A stretch of 37,944 nt of DNA from SAR116 cluster bacterium MED-G04. Its GTDB lineage: Bacteria > Pseudomonadota > Alphaproteobacteria > Puniceispirillales > UBA1172. The notes below the pieces were generated by a model, which saw only the letters and a list, made by a program, of their open reading frames with translations, made no database searches and was not told where the DNA came from. The position numbers and the translations under genes were made by a program. Of the stretch, positions 28,322-36,330 are shown piece after piece. The stretch spans positions 1-37,944 of the forward strand of contig NTKX01000011.1 of NCBI GenBank assembly GCA_002457135.1, read 5' to 3'. The first letter of the stretch is position 1. The number at the start of each line of letters is the position of its first letter.

Positions 28322-29769
28322 TGGATGCGCTGAACCTGACCCCGGCTATTGCCGAAATTTTCCTTGCCGGTGCCGCAACATTGCTGGTTCTGCTGGCGGC
28401 GTTTGTTGAACCCGAGGTTCAGGCATCACGCCTGATGCGTAAAATTTCCATCGGTGCGCTTGTCGTTACGGGCGCGCTGACCGTTTCCTATGGATCGGTC
28501 CCGGGGATGGCGTTCGGGAATCTCTTCATGTCATCGCCGTTCACGGTCTACATGAAACTGCTGGTGCTGGCCGGGGCATCGGTGGTGCTTCTGATCTCAC
28601 GCCCGCACCTCAAGGCTGATAACATCAATAAACCCGAATTTGCCCTGCTGATCCTGTTTTCCGTGCTGGGCATGATGGTGATGATTTCCGCCAATGACCT
28701 GATGGTGCTTTACATGGGGCTGGAATTGCAGTCCTTGCCGCTCTACGTCATTGCCGCCATGCAGCGGGATTCGCTGCGTTCTTCCGAAGCCGGGCTGAAA
28801 TACTTCCTGCTTGGCGCGTTGTCATCGGGCCTGCTGCTTTACGGCCTTTCGCTTGTCTACGGGTTCACCGGCGGCACCAATTACGCTGATATCGCGGGAT
28901 CGCTTTCCGGCGGGGCATCGCCGGGTGCGGTGATCGGCATCGTCTTCATGATCGCCGGTATCGCCTTCAAGATATCAGCCGCGCCGTTCCATATGTGGAC
29001 CCCTGATGTGTACGAAGGCTCCCCCACCATTGTCACCGCGTTTTTTGCCATTGCCCCCAAAATCGCCGCCATGACGCTGTTCCTGCGGATGACCTATGGC
29101 ATGCTTGGCCCGGTGCCGGAAAGCTGGCAGCAGGTCACGATCATGCTGGCGGTTCTTTCCATGGTGATCGGTGCGCTGGGGGCGATTATGCAAACCGAAC
29201 TGAAACGCCTGATGGCGTATTCATCCATTGCCCATATGGGGTATGTGCTGGTGGGGATATCCTCCGCAATCCCGTCAGGGATCAGCGCGGTGATGGTCTA
29301 TCTGGCGATTTACGTTGTCTCGGCCATTGGCGTTTTCGGCGTTATCCTCAGCCTGTCACGCGAGGGCGTTCCGGTCCACCGGATTGCCGACCTCAAGGGT
29401 TTTTCCCGCAGCCACCCGATGCACGCTGCCTGCATGATGATCTTCATGTTCTCCATGGCGGGTATTCCGCCGCTTGGCGGGTTCTTCGGTAAATGGTTTG
29501 CCTTCCTCGCCGCGGTTGAAGCAGGGCTGGTTGTGCTGGCGGTGATCGGGGTTCTGGCCTCGGTCATGGGGGCGTTCTATTATCTCCGTATCGTCAAGAT
29601 GATGTATATTGATGAGCTGGAAAACCCGCTGGATGTTCCCTCGGACAGCGTCAACAATCTGGTAATCGGGATCAGCGCATTGATTGTCGCGCTGTTCATC
29701 TTCCTGCTGGGTCCATTGCGGGATTCCATCGCCGCCACCATGCCGTATATCGTTTTTGTCCTTGGTTGA
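28321..29769 (+). CDS. nuoN: NADH-quinone oxidoreductase subunit N
   Basis: NuoN is the third antiporter-like subunit, closest to the peripheral arm, with about 14 helices. The 482-residue product has the conserved MVLYMGLELQSLPLYVIAAM, continuing with the SSEAGLKYFLLGALSSG segment. AAPFHMWTPDVYEGSPTIVT and LMAYSSIAHMGYVLVGI follow. It closes the 14-gene nuo set. Its stop codon overlaps the probable birA start region, suggesting that birA is translated from the same message. Confidence 0.97.
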   Translation: MDALNLTPAIAEIFLAGAATLLVLLAAFVEPEVQASRLMRKISIGALVVTGALTVSYGSVPGMAFGNLFMSSPFTVYMKLLVLAGASVVLLISRPHLKADNINKPEFALLILFSVLGMMVMISANDLMVLYMGLELQSLPLYVIAAMQRDSLRSSEAGLKYFLLGALSSGLLLYGLSLVYGFTGGTNYADIAGSLSGGASPGAVIGIVFMIAGIAFKISAAPFHMWTPDVYEGSPTIVTAFFAIAPKIAAMTLFLRMTYGMLGPVPESWQQVTIMLAVLSMVIGALGAIMQTELKRLMAYSSIAHMGYVLVGISSAIPSGISAVMVYLAIYVVSAIGVFGVILSLSREGVPVHRIADLKGFSRSHPMHAACMMIFMFSMAGIPPLGGFFGKWFAFLAAVEAGLVVLAVIGVLASVMGAFYYLRIVKMMYIDELENPLDVPSDSVNNLVIGISALIVALFIFLLGPLRDSIAATMPYIVFVLG

Positions 29770-30565
29770 TCATCTGAAAAGGCTGAACATCACGCATCAT
29801 GAGGTTGTCACCAGCACCTCTGATCTGGCGGCTGAGGCTGCCCGCAATAATGCGCCTGAGGGGACAGCCTTTCGCGGTGATATCCAGACCAGGGGCAGGG
29901 GCCGCCATGGCCGGGACTGGTCCTCACCCCGGGGCAATCTCTACCTTTCTGTTATTTTGAGGCCGGATCGCCCCATGGCTGAATGGGGCAGCCTGTCGCT
30001 GATGGCGGCCATTGCGCTCCATGATGCGATGACACGCTTCAGGGACAGGGGGCGGGCCAGCCTGAAATGGCCCAATGATATCCTGCTGGATGACCGGAAA
30101 TGCGCAGGGTTGCTGCTCGAAATCGTTGATGGAGCGGTCATTCTGGGGTGCGGGGTGAACTGCATGGATGCCCCCGAAGATGTCACCGGCTGGATGGCCG
30201 GATCGCTCAATCAGGATGCGGCTGATCCTGCTATATCGCCGGATCAGTTGCTTGAAGCCCTTGAGATTTCATTGCTTGCCCGCTACAACGATTGGCATTC
30301 CGGTGGTTTTGATCACCTGCGCCAGCACTGGATTGACGCTGCCGCCCATATTGGTGATGAAATCAGTCTTGATCTGGGCCAGGGCAAAGTGATGACCGGT
30401 GTTTTTGAGACGATCGGCAGTGACGGGTCACTGTTGTTGCGCGGGCAGGATGGCGGGATCACCGCAATTCAGGCAGGCGATGTTCTGCGTGCCCGCCCTG
30501 AAGGAACCGAAACCCAAGGGGGAAAACAAAACCCTGAAGGAGCTGACCATGCTGCTGGTGATTGA
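29762..30565 (+). CDS. birA: biotin-[acetyl-CoA-carboxylase] ligase (class I, no DNA-binding domain)
   Basis: This enzyme activates biotin with ATP and attaches it to the lysine of the biotin carboxyl carrier protein. The adenylate-binding motif GRGRHGRDW is near residue 45, the KWPNDI motif with the conserved lysine is near residue 102, and the C-terminal SH3-like domain follows. There is no N-terminal helix-turn-helix, so unlike E. coli BirA it cannot act as a biotin-operon repressor. No ATG lies at the expected place. TTG at 29762, overlapping the nuoN stop, is the most reasonable start; TTG 29756, or ATG 29684 inside nuoN, are alternatives. The nuoN-birA-coaX order is common in alphaproteobacteria. 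Confidence 0.9.
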   Translation: MVDHLKRLNITHHEVVTSTSDLAAEAARNNAPEGTAFRGDIQTRGRGRHGRDWSSPRGNLYLSVILRPDRPMAEWGSLSLMAAIALHDAMTRFRDRGRASLKWPNDILLDDRKCAGLLLEIVDGAVILGCGVNCMDAPEDVTGWMAGSLNQDAADPAISPDQLLEALEISLLARYNDWHSGGFDHLRQHWIDAAAHIGDEISLDLGQGKVMTGVFETIGSDGSLLLRGQDGGITAIQAGDVLRARPEGTETQGGKQNPEGADHAAGD

Positions 30566-31337
30566 CTGCGGCAACACGAATACCGTGATCAGTGTCTTTG
30601 ACGGCCTTGAAAAGCTGGCAATGTGGCGCATGGCGACCGACAGCAAGCAGACCGCTGATGATCACGCTGTCTGGCTTGACCATCACATGAAACGGGCATC
30701 GATCCCCGGTGATGCGATCACGGGCGCTGTTATAGGCTCGGTGGTACCGGCGTGCCTGCCTGCGTTCAAACGCCTGATCAGCAAGCATTACGGGTTTGAG
30801 CCGTTGATCATTGACGGCAAGGACCCTGCCCATGGTGTAGCGGTGCGGATTGATCGCCCGGAACAGGCCGGGGCCGACCGTATCGCCAATTCTGCCGGTG
30901 CCGCTGAATACCCGCTGCCGGCCATGGTGATTGATTTTGGCACCGCCACCACCTTTGATCTGATTGATGCCGACGGGGCCTATATCGGCGGCACCATTGC
31001 GCCGGGGGTGAACCTGTCTGTAGATGCCCTTTATGAGGCGGCGGCCCGTCTGCCGCTGATTGACCCGGCCTCATGGAATACCGAAATGCCCGTGATCGGG
31101 CAGAATACAGTCGATGCCATGAATGCAGGGCTTTTCTATGGTTATATCAGCCTTGTTGAGGGGATGATCGACAAACTTGGTGCCGCCACAGGCACGCCGA
31201 TGACGGTTATTGCCACGGGCGGGCTGTCGGCTTTATTCACCTCTGCGATCAGGGGCGTTGATCATCACGCCCCGGACCTTACCTTAAGGGGCATGGTTCT
31301 CATCCATCAGTACTGGAGTAACAATAATAATGAATAA
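30549..31337 (+). CDS. coaX: type III pantothenate kinase
   Basis: CoaX phosphorylates pantothenate in the first step of coenzyme A synthesis and is the feedback-resistant type III enzyme. The 262-residue product has the ASKHA-fold phosphate motif DCGNTNT at residues 6-12, the GADRIANSAGA segment, and the second phosphate motif DFGTATTFDLID with GGTIAPGVNLS. AAGGAG about 8 bases before the ATG at 30549 sets the start, and the gene overlaps the end of birA by 17 bases. The C-terminus (YWSNNNNE) overlaps the RNase J start by 8 bases. An imperfect direct repeat crosses that junction. Confidence 0.95.
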   Translation: MLLVIDCGNTNTVISVFDGLEKLAMWRMATDSKQTADDHAVWLDHHMKRASIPGDAITGAVIGSVVPACLPAFKRLISKHYGFEPLIIDGKDPAHGVAVRIDRPEQAGADRIANSAGAAEYPLPAMVIDFGTATTFDLIDADGAYIGGTIAPGVNLSVDALYEAAARLPLIDPASWNTEMPVIGQNTVDAMNAGLFYGYISLVEGMIDKLGAATGTPMTVIATGGLSALFTSAIRGVDHHAPDLTLRGMVLIHQYWSNNNNE

Positions 31338-33009
31338 TCAATACTGGAATGACAGCGATGTTCTCTTCGTTCCGCTTGGCGGTTCGGGTGAAATTGGCAT
31401 GAACGCCAATCTGTTTCACCATAACGGTCGATGGATCATGGTTGATCTGGGGATCAGCTTTCCCGATGAAACCATGCCCGGGGTTGATGTTGTCCTGCCC
31501 GATCTGCGCTTTATTGAAAAGCAGCGCGACAAGCTGGACGGGCTGGTCGTCACCCACGGTCATGAGGATCACCTGGGGGCTATCCCCTATCTCTGGGAAA
31601 AACTGCAATGCCCGATTTACGGCACGCCGTTCACGCTGGCGCTGGTCAGGGGCAAGATCAAGGAACACCTGCCTGACGCGAAGGTAAAGCTGATCTCACT
31701 GCCGTTCAACGAACAGGTCAAAATCGGCAATTTTGAGGTTGAGTTCGTTTCCCTGACGCATTCCATCCCTGATCCGGCGGGTCTGGTGTTGCGGGCAGGC
31801 GGCATGACGATTTTCCACACCGGTGACTGGAAGTTTGATGAAAACCCGGTCATTGGCCCTGTTTCCGATATCTCCACCCTGCAATCCCTTGGTGATGCCG
31901 GGGTTGACGTGATGATCGGTGACAGCACCAACGCCATGGTGGAGGGCCGCACCGGCAGTGAGGACGATGCCCGCCGTGGCCTGATTGAGGCGATTTCGGC
32001 CGAGCAGGGCAGGGTGGCGGTGACGTGCTTTGCATCGAACGTGGCGCGGGTCGACTCGCTGATCCACGCCGCCCGTGAAACCGGCCGCAGCCCGATGCTG
32101 ATCGGCCGCGCCCTGCACCGCATCACCGATGCGGCGCGTTCCTGCGGCTACCTGAAACACTGGCCCGATATGGTCGGCGAAGATGATTACAACCTCATCC
32201 CGAGGGAAAATATCCTGCTGATCTGCACCGGCTCGCAGGGTGAACCGCGTTCCGCCCTGTCACGGATTGCATCGGGTACGCATCACAAGGTCAGCCTGGA
32301 CAAGGGCGATACGGTGATGTTCTCATCCCGTGAAATTCCCGGAAATGAGGTAGCCATCGGCAAGGTTCAGGATAACCTGATCCGGCGCGGTGTCAGGGTC
32401 ATCACTGATCGTGACGCCCCGATCCATGTATCGGGCCACCCCTGTCGTGAAGAGATGGCAGAGATGTATCAGCTGATCAGGCCGCGCCTGGCGATTCCCG
32501 TGCATGGCACGATCCGTCACCTGAGGGCGCATGCCGCCCTTGCCCGTGACTGTCAGGTCAGCCAGGCCCTGATCCCTGAAAACGGCGCCATCATCCGGCT
32601 CGACAAGAATGAGGCGGAAACCGTGGGCAGCGCGGATACCGGCCTCATGACCGTGGAAGCGGGGGAGGTTATTGCGATTGACAGCGATACCATGCGTGAT
32701 CGCCGCCGCATGCTGTGGAACGGCAATGTTTCGGCATCGGTTGTGTTGAGCCTGTCGGGTGAACTCTGTGTTGCGCCGATTGTTCAGGAATCAGGGCTGG
32801 CCGAGGGGCATCGCGCTGATGATTACATGGCCGAAGCATCGCTCCGTATTGAGGATGCTGTTGATGCCATGAATGATGATGTTTTCAACGATGATCGCGT
32901 CACCGAGGTTGTCGGGCAATGCCTGCGAGGCCTCGCCAAATCCATGTTCGGGCGCAGACCGATTGTTCAGGTGCATATCGTCCGTGTTGATGCGCTGGCG
33001 GCTTCCTGA
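31330..33009 (+). CDS. rnj: ribonuclease J
   Basis: RNase J is a metallo-beta-lactamase-fold nuclease with endonuclease and 5'-to-3' exonuclease activity in RNA decay and rRNA maturation. The 559-residue product has FVPLGGSGEIGMN at its N-terminus and the zinc motif HGHEDH at residues 76-81. GDSTNA and the beta-CASP motifs SGHPCREEMAEMY and PVHGTIRHLRAHA follow. The C-terminal domain is present. Alphaproteobacteria commonly carry RNase J beside RNase E. GGAG 11 bases before ATG 31330 gives the ribosome binding site, inside the coaX end. The position between coaX and the epimerase gene is conserved in the class. Confidence 0.95.
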   Translation: MNNQYWNDSDVLFVPLGGSGEIGMNANLFHHNGRWIMVDLGISFPDETMPGVDVVLPDLRFIEKQRDKLDGLVVTHGHEDHLGAIPYLWEKLQCPIYGTPFTLALVRGKIKEHLPDAKVKLISLPFNEQVKIGNFEVEFVSLTHSIPDPAGLVLRAGGMTIFHTGDWKFDENPVIGPVSDISTLQSLGDAGVDVMIGDSTNAMVEGRTGSEDDARRGLIEAISAEQGRVAVTCFASNVARVDSLIHAARETGRSPMLIGRALHRITDAARSCGYLKHWPDMVGEDDYNLIPRENILLICTGSQGEPRSALSRIASGTHHKVSLDKGDTVMFSSREIPGNEVAIGKVQDNLIRRGVRVITDRDAPIHVSGHPCREEMAEMYQLIRPRLAIPVHGTIRHLRAHAALARDCQVSQALIPENGAIIRLDKNEAETVGSADTGLMTVEAGEVIAIDSDTMRDRRRMLWNGNVSASVVLSLSGELCVAPIVQESGLAEGHRADDYMAEASLRIEDAVDAMNDDVFNDDRVTEVVGQCLRGLAKSMFGRRPIVQVHIVRVDALAAS

Positions 33010-33032
33010 ACGGTTGAGTGGGGATTAGGGTG

Positions 33033-33437
33033 ATGCTGGGAAAACTCAATCATGTTGCGCTGGTTGTCCCTGATCTGGCAGCAGCGGCCGATGAATGGCG
33101 CGGCAGGCTGGGGGCGAGTGTTTCGGCCCCGCAGGCCCTGCCTGAACATGGCGTGACCGTGGTTTTCATCGATACCGGCAACAGCAAGATCGAATTGCTG
33201 GAACCGCTGGGTGAGGATAGCCCGATAGCCCGTTTCCTTGACCGCAACCCTGATGGCGGTATGCATCATCTCTGCTTTGAGGTGGAGGATATCATCGCCT
33301 CCCGCGATCATCTCCTCGCCGAGGGGGCAAGGGTGCTGGGTGATGGTGAACCCAGAACAGGTGCGCATGGTAAACCGGTGCTGTTCCTGCATCCCAAGGA
33401 CTGGGCCGGAACACTCATTGAACTGGAGCAGGTCTGA
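33033..33437 (+). CDS. mce: methylmalonyl-CoA epimerase
   Basis: This VOC-fold enzyme interconverts the R and S forms of methylmalonyl-CoA in the path from propionyl-CoA to succinyl-CoA. The 134-residue product has the two paired beta-alpha-beta modules and the expected metal ligands in LNHVALVV, GGMHHLCFEV and GTLIELEQ. The late segment FLHPKDWAGTLIELEQV is diagnostic of the epimerase within the glyoxalase superfamily. The ATG at 33033 is preceded by GGGGATTAGGG; a GTG at 33018 is a less likely start. It overlaps the DUF1467 gene by one base. No mutase or propionyl-CoA carboxylase gene is in the window. Confidence 0.94.
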   Translation: MLGKLNHVALVVPDLAAAADEWRGRLGASVSAPQALPEHGVTVVFIDTGNSKIELLEPLGEDSPIARFLDRNPDGGMHHLCFEVEDIIASRDHLLAEGARVLGDGEPRTGAHGKPVLFLHPKDWAGTLIELEQV

Positions 33438-33688
33438 TGGATTGGGTATCGGGTGTCGTTGTTTATATTCTGCTGTGGTGGTGGGTGTTTTTCATGACCC
33501 TGCCGTTCGGGGTCAAGCCGGTCGAAACCCCGGGGGAGGGCCACGCCGCGTCAGCCCCGGCCCGGCCCATGCTGCTGCGCAAGGCCATGATCACATCGGT
33601 GATTGCGGTGGTTCTGTGGTTCGGTGTCGACTGGATGATTGATAGCGGGGTATTCTCATTCCGGGAGATGGTGGCCAAGGAAAAGTGA
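33437..33688 (+). CDS. DUF1467 family membrane protein
   Basis: This 83-residue protein matches DUF1467, a small alphaproteobacterial family of unknown function found behind the methylmalonyl-CoA epimerase gene. It has two hydrophobic segments, at about 5-24 (VVVYILLWWWVFFMTLPFG) and about 50-68. Between them is a short loop with GVKPVETPGEGHAASAPARP. The ATG at 33437 overlaps the epimerase stop (TGATG). Its stop codon lies in the AAAAGTG/CACTTTT inverted repeat at 33681-33699, a possible weak terminator. Confidence 0.88.
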   Translation: MDWVSGVVVYILLWWWVFFMTLPFGVKPVETPGEGHAASAPARPMLLRKAMITSVIAVVLWFGVDWMIDSGVFSFREMVAKEK

Positions 33689-33699
33689 TCGCCACTTTT
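33681..33699 (+). terminator. weak AT-rich hairpin at the end of the DUF1467 gene
   Basis: AAAAGTG (33681-33687) pairs perfectly with CACTTTT (33693-33699) around a 5-base loop, followed by ATTCTT. The stem covers the DUF1467 stop codon. The AT-rich stem and broken T-run make termination uncertain. Confidence 0.3.
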
Positions 33700-33718
33700 A
33701 TTCTTGGGTGATTCCTCC

Positions 33719-33753
33719 AAAATGACCCATTAAAATGACTCATAAAAAATGAC
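33719..33753 (+). repeat. three spaced copies of AAAATGAC
   Basis: AAAATGAC occurs at 33719-33726, 33732-33739 and 33746-33753, with a period of 13 then 14 bases. The intervening bases (CCATT, TCATAA) are partly alike, so this looks like a decayed tandem repeat. Confidence 0.7.
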
Positions 33754-33766
33754 GGGGAAAACCCCG
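33753..33766. terminator. GC hairpin, possible bidirectional terminator
   Basis: CGGGG (33753-33757) pairs with CCCCG (33762-33766) around AAAA. On the plus strand CCATTTCTTGTTC follows; on the minus strand TCATTTTTT follows. It lies 65 bases downstream of the last gene of the nuo-to-DUF1467 run and is the best candidate for its end. Confidence 0.42.
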
Positions 33767-34020
33767 CCATTTCTTGTTCTAGTTCCACTAACAGGCGTAT
33801 ACCGCCCTTATTTAGTGAACCGAAATTGTCCTCCCCAACCTCGGCTTGTATCGAAAACATTATGGGAGCAGATCGGGTTTGTCATCAAAAAAAAACCATA
33901 ATTGAATTTTTTTTGAAATAAAGTTTCTGAACGCCCCCTGAAATGATTTGTTTATTGCGTTTGGGCCTCCGGGCTATTGGTCGCAGGGTAAAAAAAACGC
34001 TATCGTCAGGGGCTGCATCA

Positions 34021-34048
34021 TTGCTAAATAGGCTTGAGTGAATATATA
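34021..34048 (+). promoter_or_regulatory. possible rpiB promoter
   Basis: TTGCTA (34021-34026) and TATATA (34043-34048) are separated by 16 bases. The -10-like box ends only 10 bases before the rpiB ATG, so if it is used the message would be nearly leaderless. A weaker pair lies further upstream (TTGGTC, 18 bases, TATCGT). Confidence 0.33.
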
Positions 34049-34058
34049 GACGGATATC

Positions 34059-34499
34059 ATGACGGTTCGCGAAATCTATCTTGCTTCGGATCACGCAGGT
34101 TTTGCCATGAAAATGGCTCTGGCCGAAGAATTGCGGGACTGGGGGCATAGCGTCCACGACCTTGGCCCTCAAAATGCCGAGCGCGTGGACTACCCCGATT
34201 ACGCGCGCCAGCTTGCAGACGCGATGAAACCCGTTGATGATGCCCTGGGCGTTCTTGTTTGCGGAAGCGGTATTGGTATTGCTATGATGGCCAACCGCTA
34301 TAGCTGGATCAGGGCGGCTGTTTGTCACGATGTTACCGGGGCGCAACTGGCCCGGCAGCATAATGACGCGAATGTAATAGCCTTTGGGGAAAGGCTGACC
34401 GGCATTGCGCCGGCAATCAATGCGCTGAAGGCGTTTATTGATACTGAATTTGAAGGAGGGCGGCACGCCGCAAGGGTTGAAAAACTGGCAACGCCGTAA
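34059..34499 (+). CDS. rpiB: ribose 5-phosphate isomerase B
   Basis: RpiB interconverts ribose 5-phosphate and ribulose 5-phosphate in the pentose phosphate pathway. The 146-residue product has the family start IYLASDHAGFAMK (Asp11-His12) and YPDYA. The catalytic cysteine is in VCGSGIGI (Cys68), and the product also has NRYSWIRAAVCHD and RQHNDANVIAFG. The length is typical. It stands 370 bases after the nuo-linked block and 62 bases before glyA; rpiB-glyA-nrdR-ribD is an arrangement often seen in alphaproteobacteria. The ribosome binding site is weak (GACGGA). Confidence 0.96.
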   Translation: MTVREIYLASDHAGFAMKMALAEELRDWGHSVHDLGPQNAERVDYPDYARQLADAMKPVDDALGVLVCGSGIGIAMMANRYSWIRAAVCHDVTGAQLARQHNDANVIAFGERLTGIAPAINALKAFIDTEFEGGRHAARVEKLATP

Positions 34500-34561
34500 T
34501 CAGGATAATCCTGTGATCACGATAAATCAGTCAAAAGGCTGTTTTTTGAAAGGTAAAAAAA

Positions 34562-35836
34562 ATGAATGAGATGAAAACTTTTTTTAATTCTCACCTCGAG
34601 GATAGCGATCCGGCACTGTACACGGCCATTGATCACGAACTGACAAGGCAGCGTGACGGCATTGAGCTGATTGCCTCGGAAAACATCGTGTCCCGCGCAG
34701 TGCTTGAGGCTCAGGGTTCCGTGCTGACCAACAAATACGCTGAGGGCTATCCCGGCCGCCGCTATTACGGTGGTTGTGAGTATGTTGACCTCGCCGAAGA
34801 GCTGGCGATCGAACGCGCCAAGCAACTGTTCAACTGCAGCTGGGCCAATGTTCAGCCGCATTCCGGCGCCCAGGCCAATCAGGGCGTGTTCCTGTCCCTG
34901 CTCCAGCCCGGTGATACCATTCTCGGCATGTCGCTGGCGGCTGGTGGTCACCTGACCCATGGTGCTGCCCCCAACATGTCCGGTAAATGGTTCAACGCCA
35001 TCCAGTATGGTGTGCGCCGTGAAGATGCCCTGATCGATTATGATGAAGTTCAGCAACTGGCTGATGAACACAAGCCAAAGCTGATCATCGCTGGTGGTTC
35101 GGCCTACCCGCGGGTTATCGATTTCGCCAGGTTCCGTGAAATCGCCGATAGCTGTGGTGCCTACCTGATGGTCGATATGGCCCATATCTCAGGCCTGGTT
35201 GCCGCCGGTGCGCATCCGAACCCGGTCGAGCATGCCCATGTTGTGACATCCACAACCCACAAAACCCTGCGTTGCAGCCGTGGCGGGATCATCCTTTCCA
35301 ATGATGAAGCGCTCGGCAAGAAAATCAATTCGGCCATGTTCCCCGGTCTTCAGGGTGGCCCGCTGATGCACGCCATCGCTGGCAAGGCGGCTGGTTTTGG
35401 TGAGGCGCTGAAGCCTGAGTTCAAAACCTACATCAATCAGGTTGTTGATAACGCCCGTGCGTTGGCCGGAACCTTGCAGGATGCCGGTTTTGATATCGTC
35501 TCCGGCGGTACCGACAACCACATCGTGCTGGTTGACCTGCGTCCAAAGGGTCTGACGGGCAACATTTCCGAGCTGGCCCTTGAACGCGCCGGTATCACCT
35601 GCAACAAGAACGGTGTTCCGTTCGACCCGGAAAAGCCGATGGTGACCTCAGGCGTACGCCTTGGCACCCCGGCGGCCACCACCCGCGGCTTTGGTGTGGA
35701 GGAATTCCGTCAGGTCGGCCAGTTCATCAGTGAAGTGCTGGATGGGCTTGCTGAAAACCGTGAGGATAACAGCAAGGCAGAGGCAGAGGTGCTGGATAAA
35801 GTGCACAAGTTGTGTCGTGCCTTCCCAATTTACTAG
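34562..35836 (+). CDS. glyA: serine hydroxymethyltransferase
   Basis: GlyA converts serine and tetrahydrofolate to glycine and 5,10-methylene-tetrahydrofolate with PLP, and is the main one-carbon source. The 424-residue product has [45 protein letters not shown] and [17 protein letters not shown]. The PLP lysine is Lys234 in TTHKTLR. Right after it the protein reads CSRGG, where GlyA usually has GPRGG. GAAAGG at 34548-34553 precedes the ATG at 34562. The start gives a normal N-terminus. nrdR follows after 44 bases. Confidence 0.97.
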   Translation: MNEMKTFFNSHLEDSDPALYTAIDHELTRQRDGIELIASENIVSRAVLEAQGSVLTNKYAEGYPGRRYYGGCEYVDLAEELAIERAKQLFNCSWANVQPHSGAQANQGVFLSLLQPGDTILGMSLAAGGHLTHGAAPNMSGKWFNAIQYGVRREDALIDYDEVQQLADEHKPKLIIAGGSAYPRVIDFARFREIADSCGAYLMVDMAHISGLVAAGAHPNPVEHAHVVTSTTHKTLRCSRGGIILSNDEALGKKINSAMFPGLQGGPLMHAIAGKAAGFGEALKPEFKTYINQVVDNARALAGTLQDAGFDIVSGGTDNHIVLVDLRPKGLTGNISELALERAGITCNKNGVPFDPEKPMVTSGVRLGTPAATTRGFGVEEFRQVGQFISEVLDGLAENREDNSKAEAEVLDKVHKLCRAFPIY

Positions 35837-35846
35837 ATTTAGTGTA

Positions 35847-35894
35847 AAAGGGCAGTGTAATTGTTTGGAGTTTATCTCTAATGGACTGCCCTTT
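35847..35894 (+). promoter_or_regulatory. 10-bp inverted repeat enclosing the nrdR start
   Basis: AAAGGGCAGT (35847-35856) and ACTGCCCTTT (35885-35894) are exact reverse complements. The 28-base loop holds the probable ribosome binding site TTGGAG (35865-35870) and the ATG at 35881-35883. The right arm is coding sequence for Cys-Pro-Phe of the zinc motif. This could be a translational control hairpin; the pairing is seen directly, the role is inferred. Confidence 0.5.
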
Positions 35895-36330
35895 CTGCGG
35901 AAGCAGCGATACTCAGGTTAAGGATTCGCGTCCTTGTGAAGACGGCGGTGCCATTCGGCGGCGCCGTCTTTGCGCGAGTTGCAATGCCCGTTTCACCACG
36001 TTTGAGCGCGTCCAGTTGCGTGAGCTGATCGTGGTCAAGCGCAACGGCCGCAAATCACCCTTTGACCGGGACAAGCTGGAACGGTCGCTCAACATTGCCC
36101 TGCGCAAGCGTGATGTCGAACACGAAATCGTGTCCCGCACCATCAATGAGCTGATCCGCACGCTGGAACAGCAGGGTGAGGCTGAAATCACCACTGAAAC
36201 CATCGGAAAACTGGTGATGGAGGCCTTGTCTCGCCTCGATCAGGTTGCCTATATCCGATACGCCTCTGTCTACCGGAATTTCGACGAGGCCAAGGATTTT
36301 GAGACTTTCGTTGAAAACGAACTCAGCTAA
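35881..36330 (+). CDS. nrdR: transcriptional repressor NrdR
   Basis: NrdR represses ribonucleotide reductase genes in response to the ATP/dATP balance. The 149-residue product has the N-terminal zinc ribbon with C3, C6, C31 and C34 (MDCPFC and LCASC). The ATP-cone follows with [16 protein letters not shown] and the segment [17 protein letters not shown] near the end. Length is standard. The ATG at 35881 has TTGGAG 10 bases upstream. The start region lies in a perfect 10-base inverted repeat. No classical NrdR box was found near the gene. Confidence 0.97.
   Translation: MDCPFCGSSDTQVKDSRPCEDGGAIRRRRLCASCNARFTTFERVQLRELIVVKRNGRKSPFDRDKLERSLNIALRKRDVEHEIVSRTINELIRTLEQQGEAEITTETIGKLVMEALSRLDQVAYIRYASVYRNFDEAKDFETFVENELS

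Larger units (their letters stand above)
33689..34058. other. 370-base non-coding gap before rpiB
   Basis: No convincing gene is seen here. In order, the gap holds the end of an AT hairpin, the AAAATGAC triplet repeat and the GC hairpin. A nested stem follows at 33782-33820: GTT-CACTAA with TTAGTG-AAC, one bulged C, and an inner GGCG/CGCC stem. Then come A9 (33887-33895) and T8 (33907-33914) runs and a possible rpiB promoter. It is more AT-rich than its surroundings. Confidence 0.7.

Noticed and set aside
34528-34547. Terminator between rpiB and glyA (CAGTC/GGCTG followed by T6)
   Set aside because: The stem is only five pairs with one G-U. It is too weak to report as a terminator, though some attenuation is possible.
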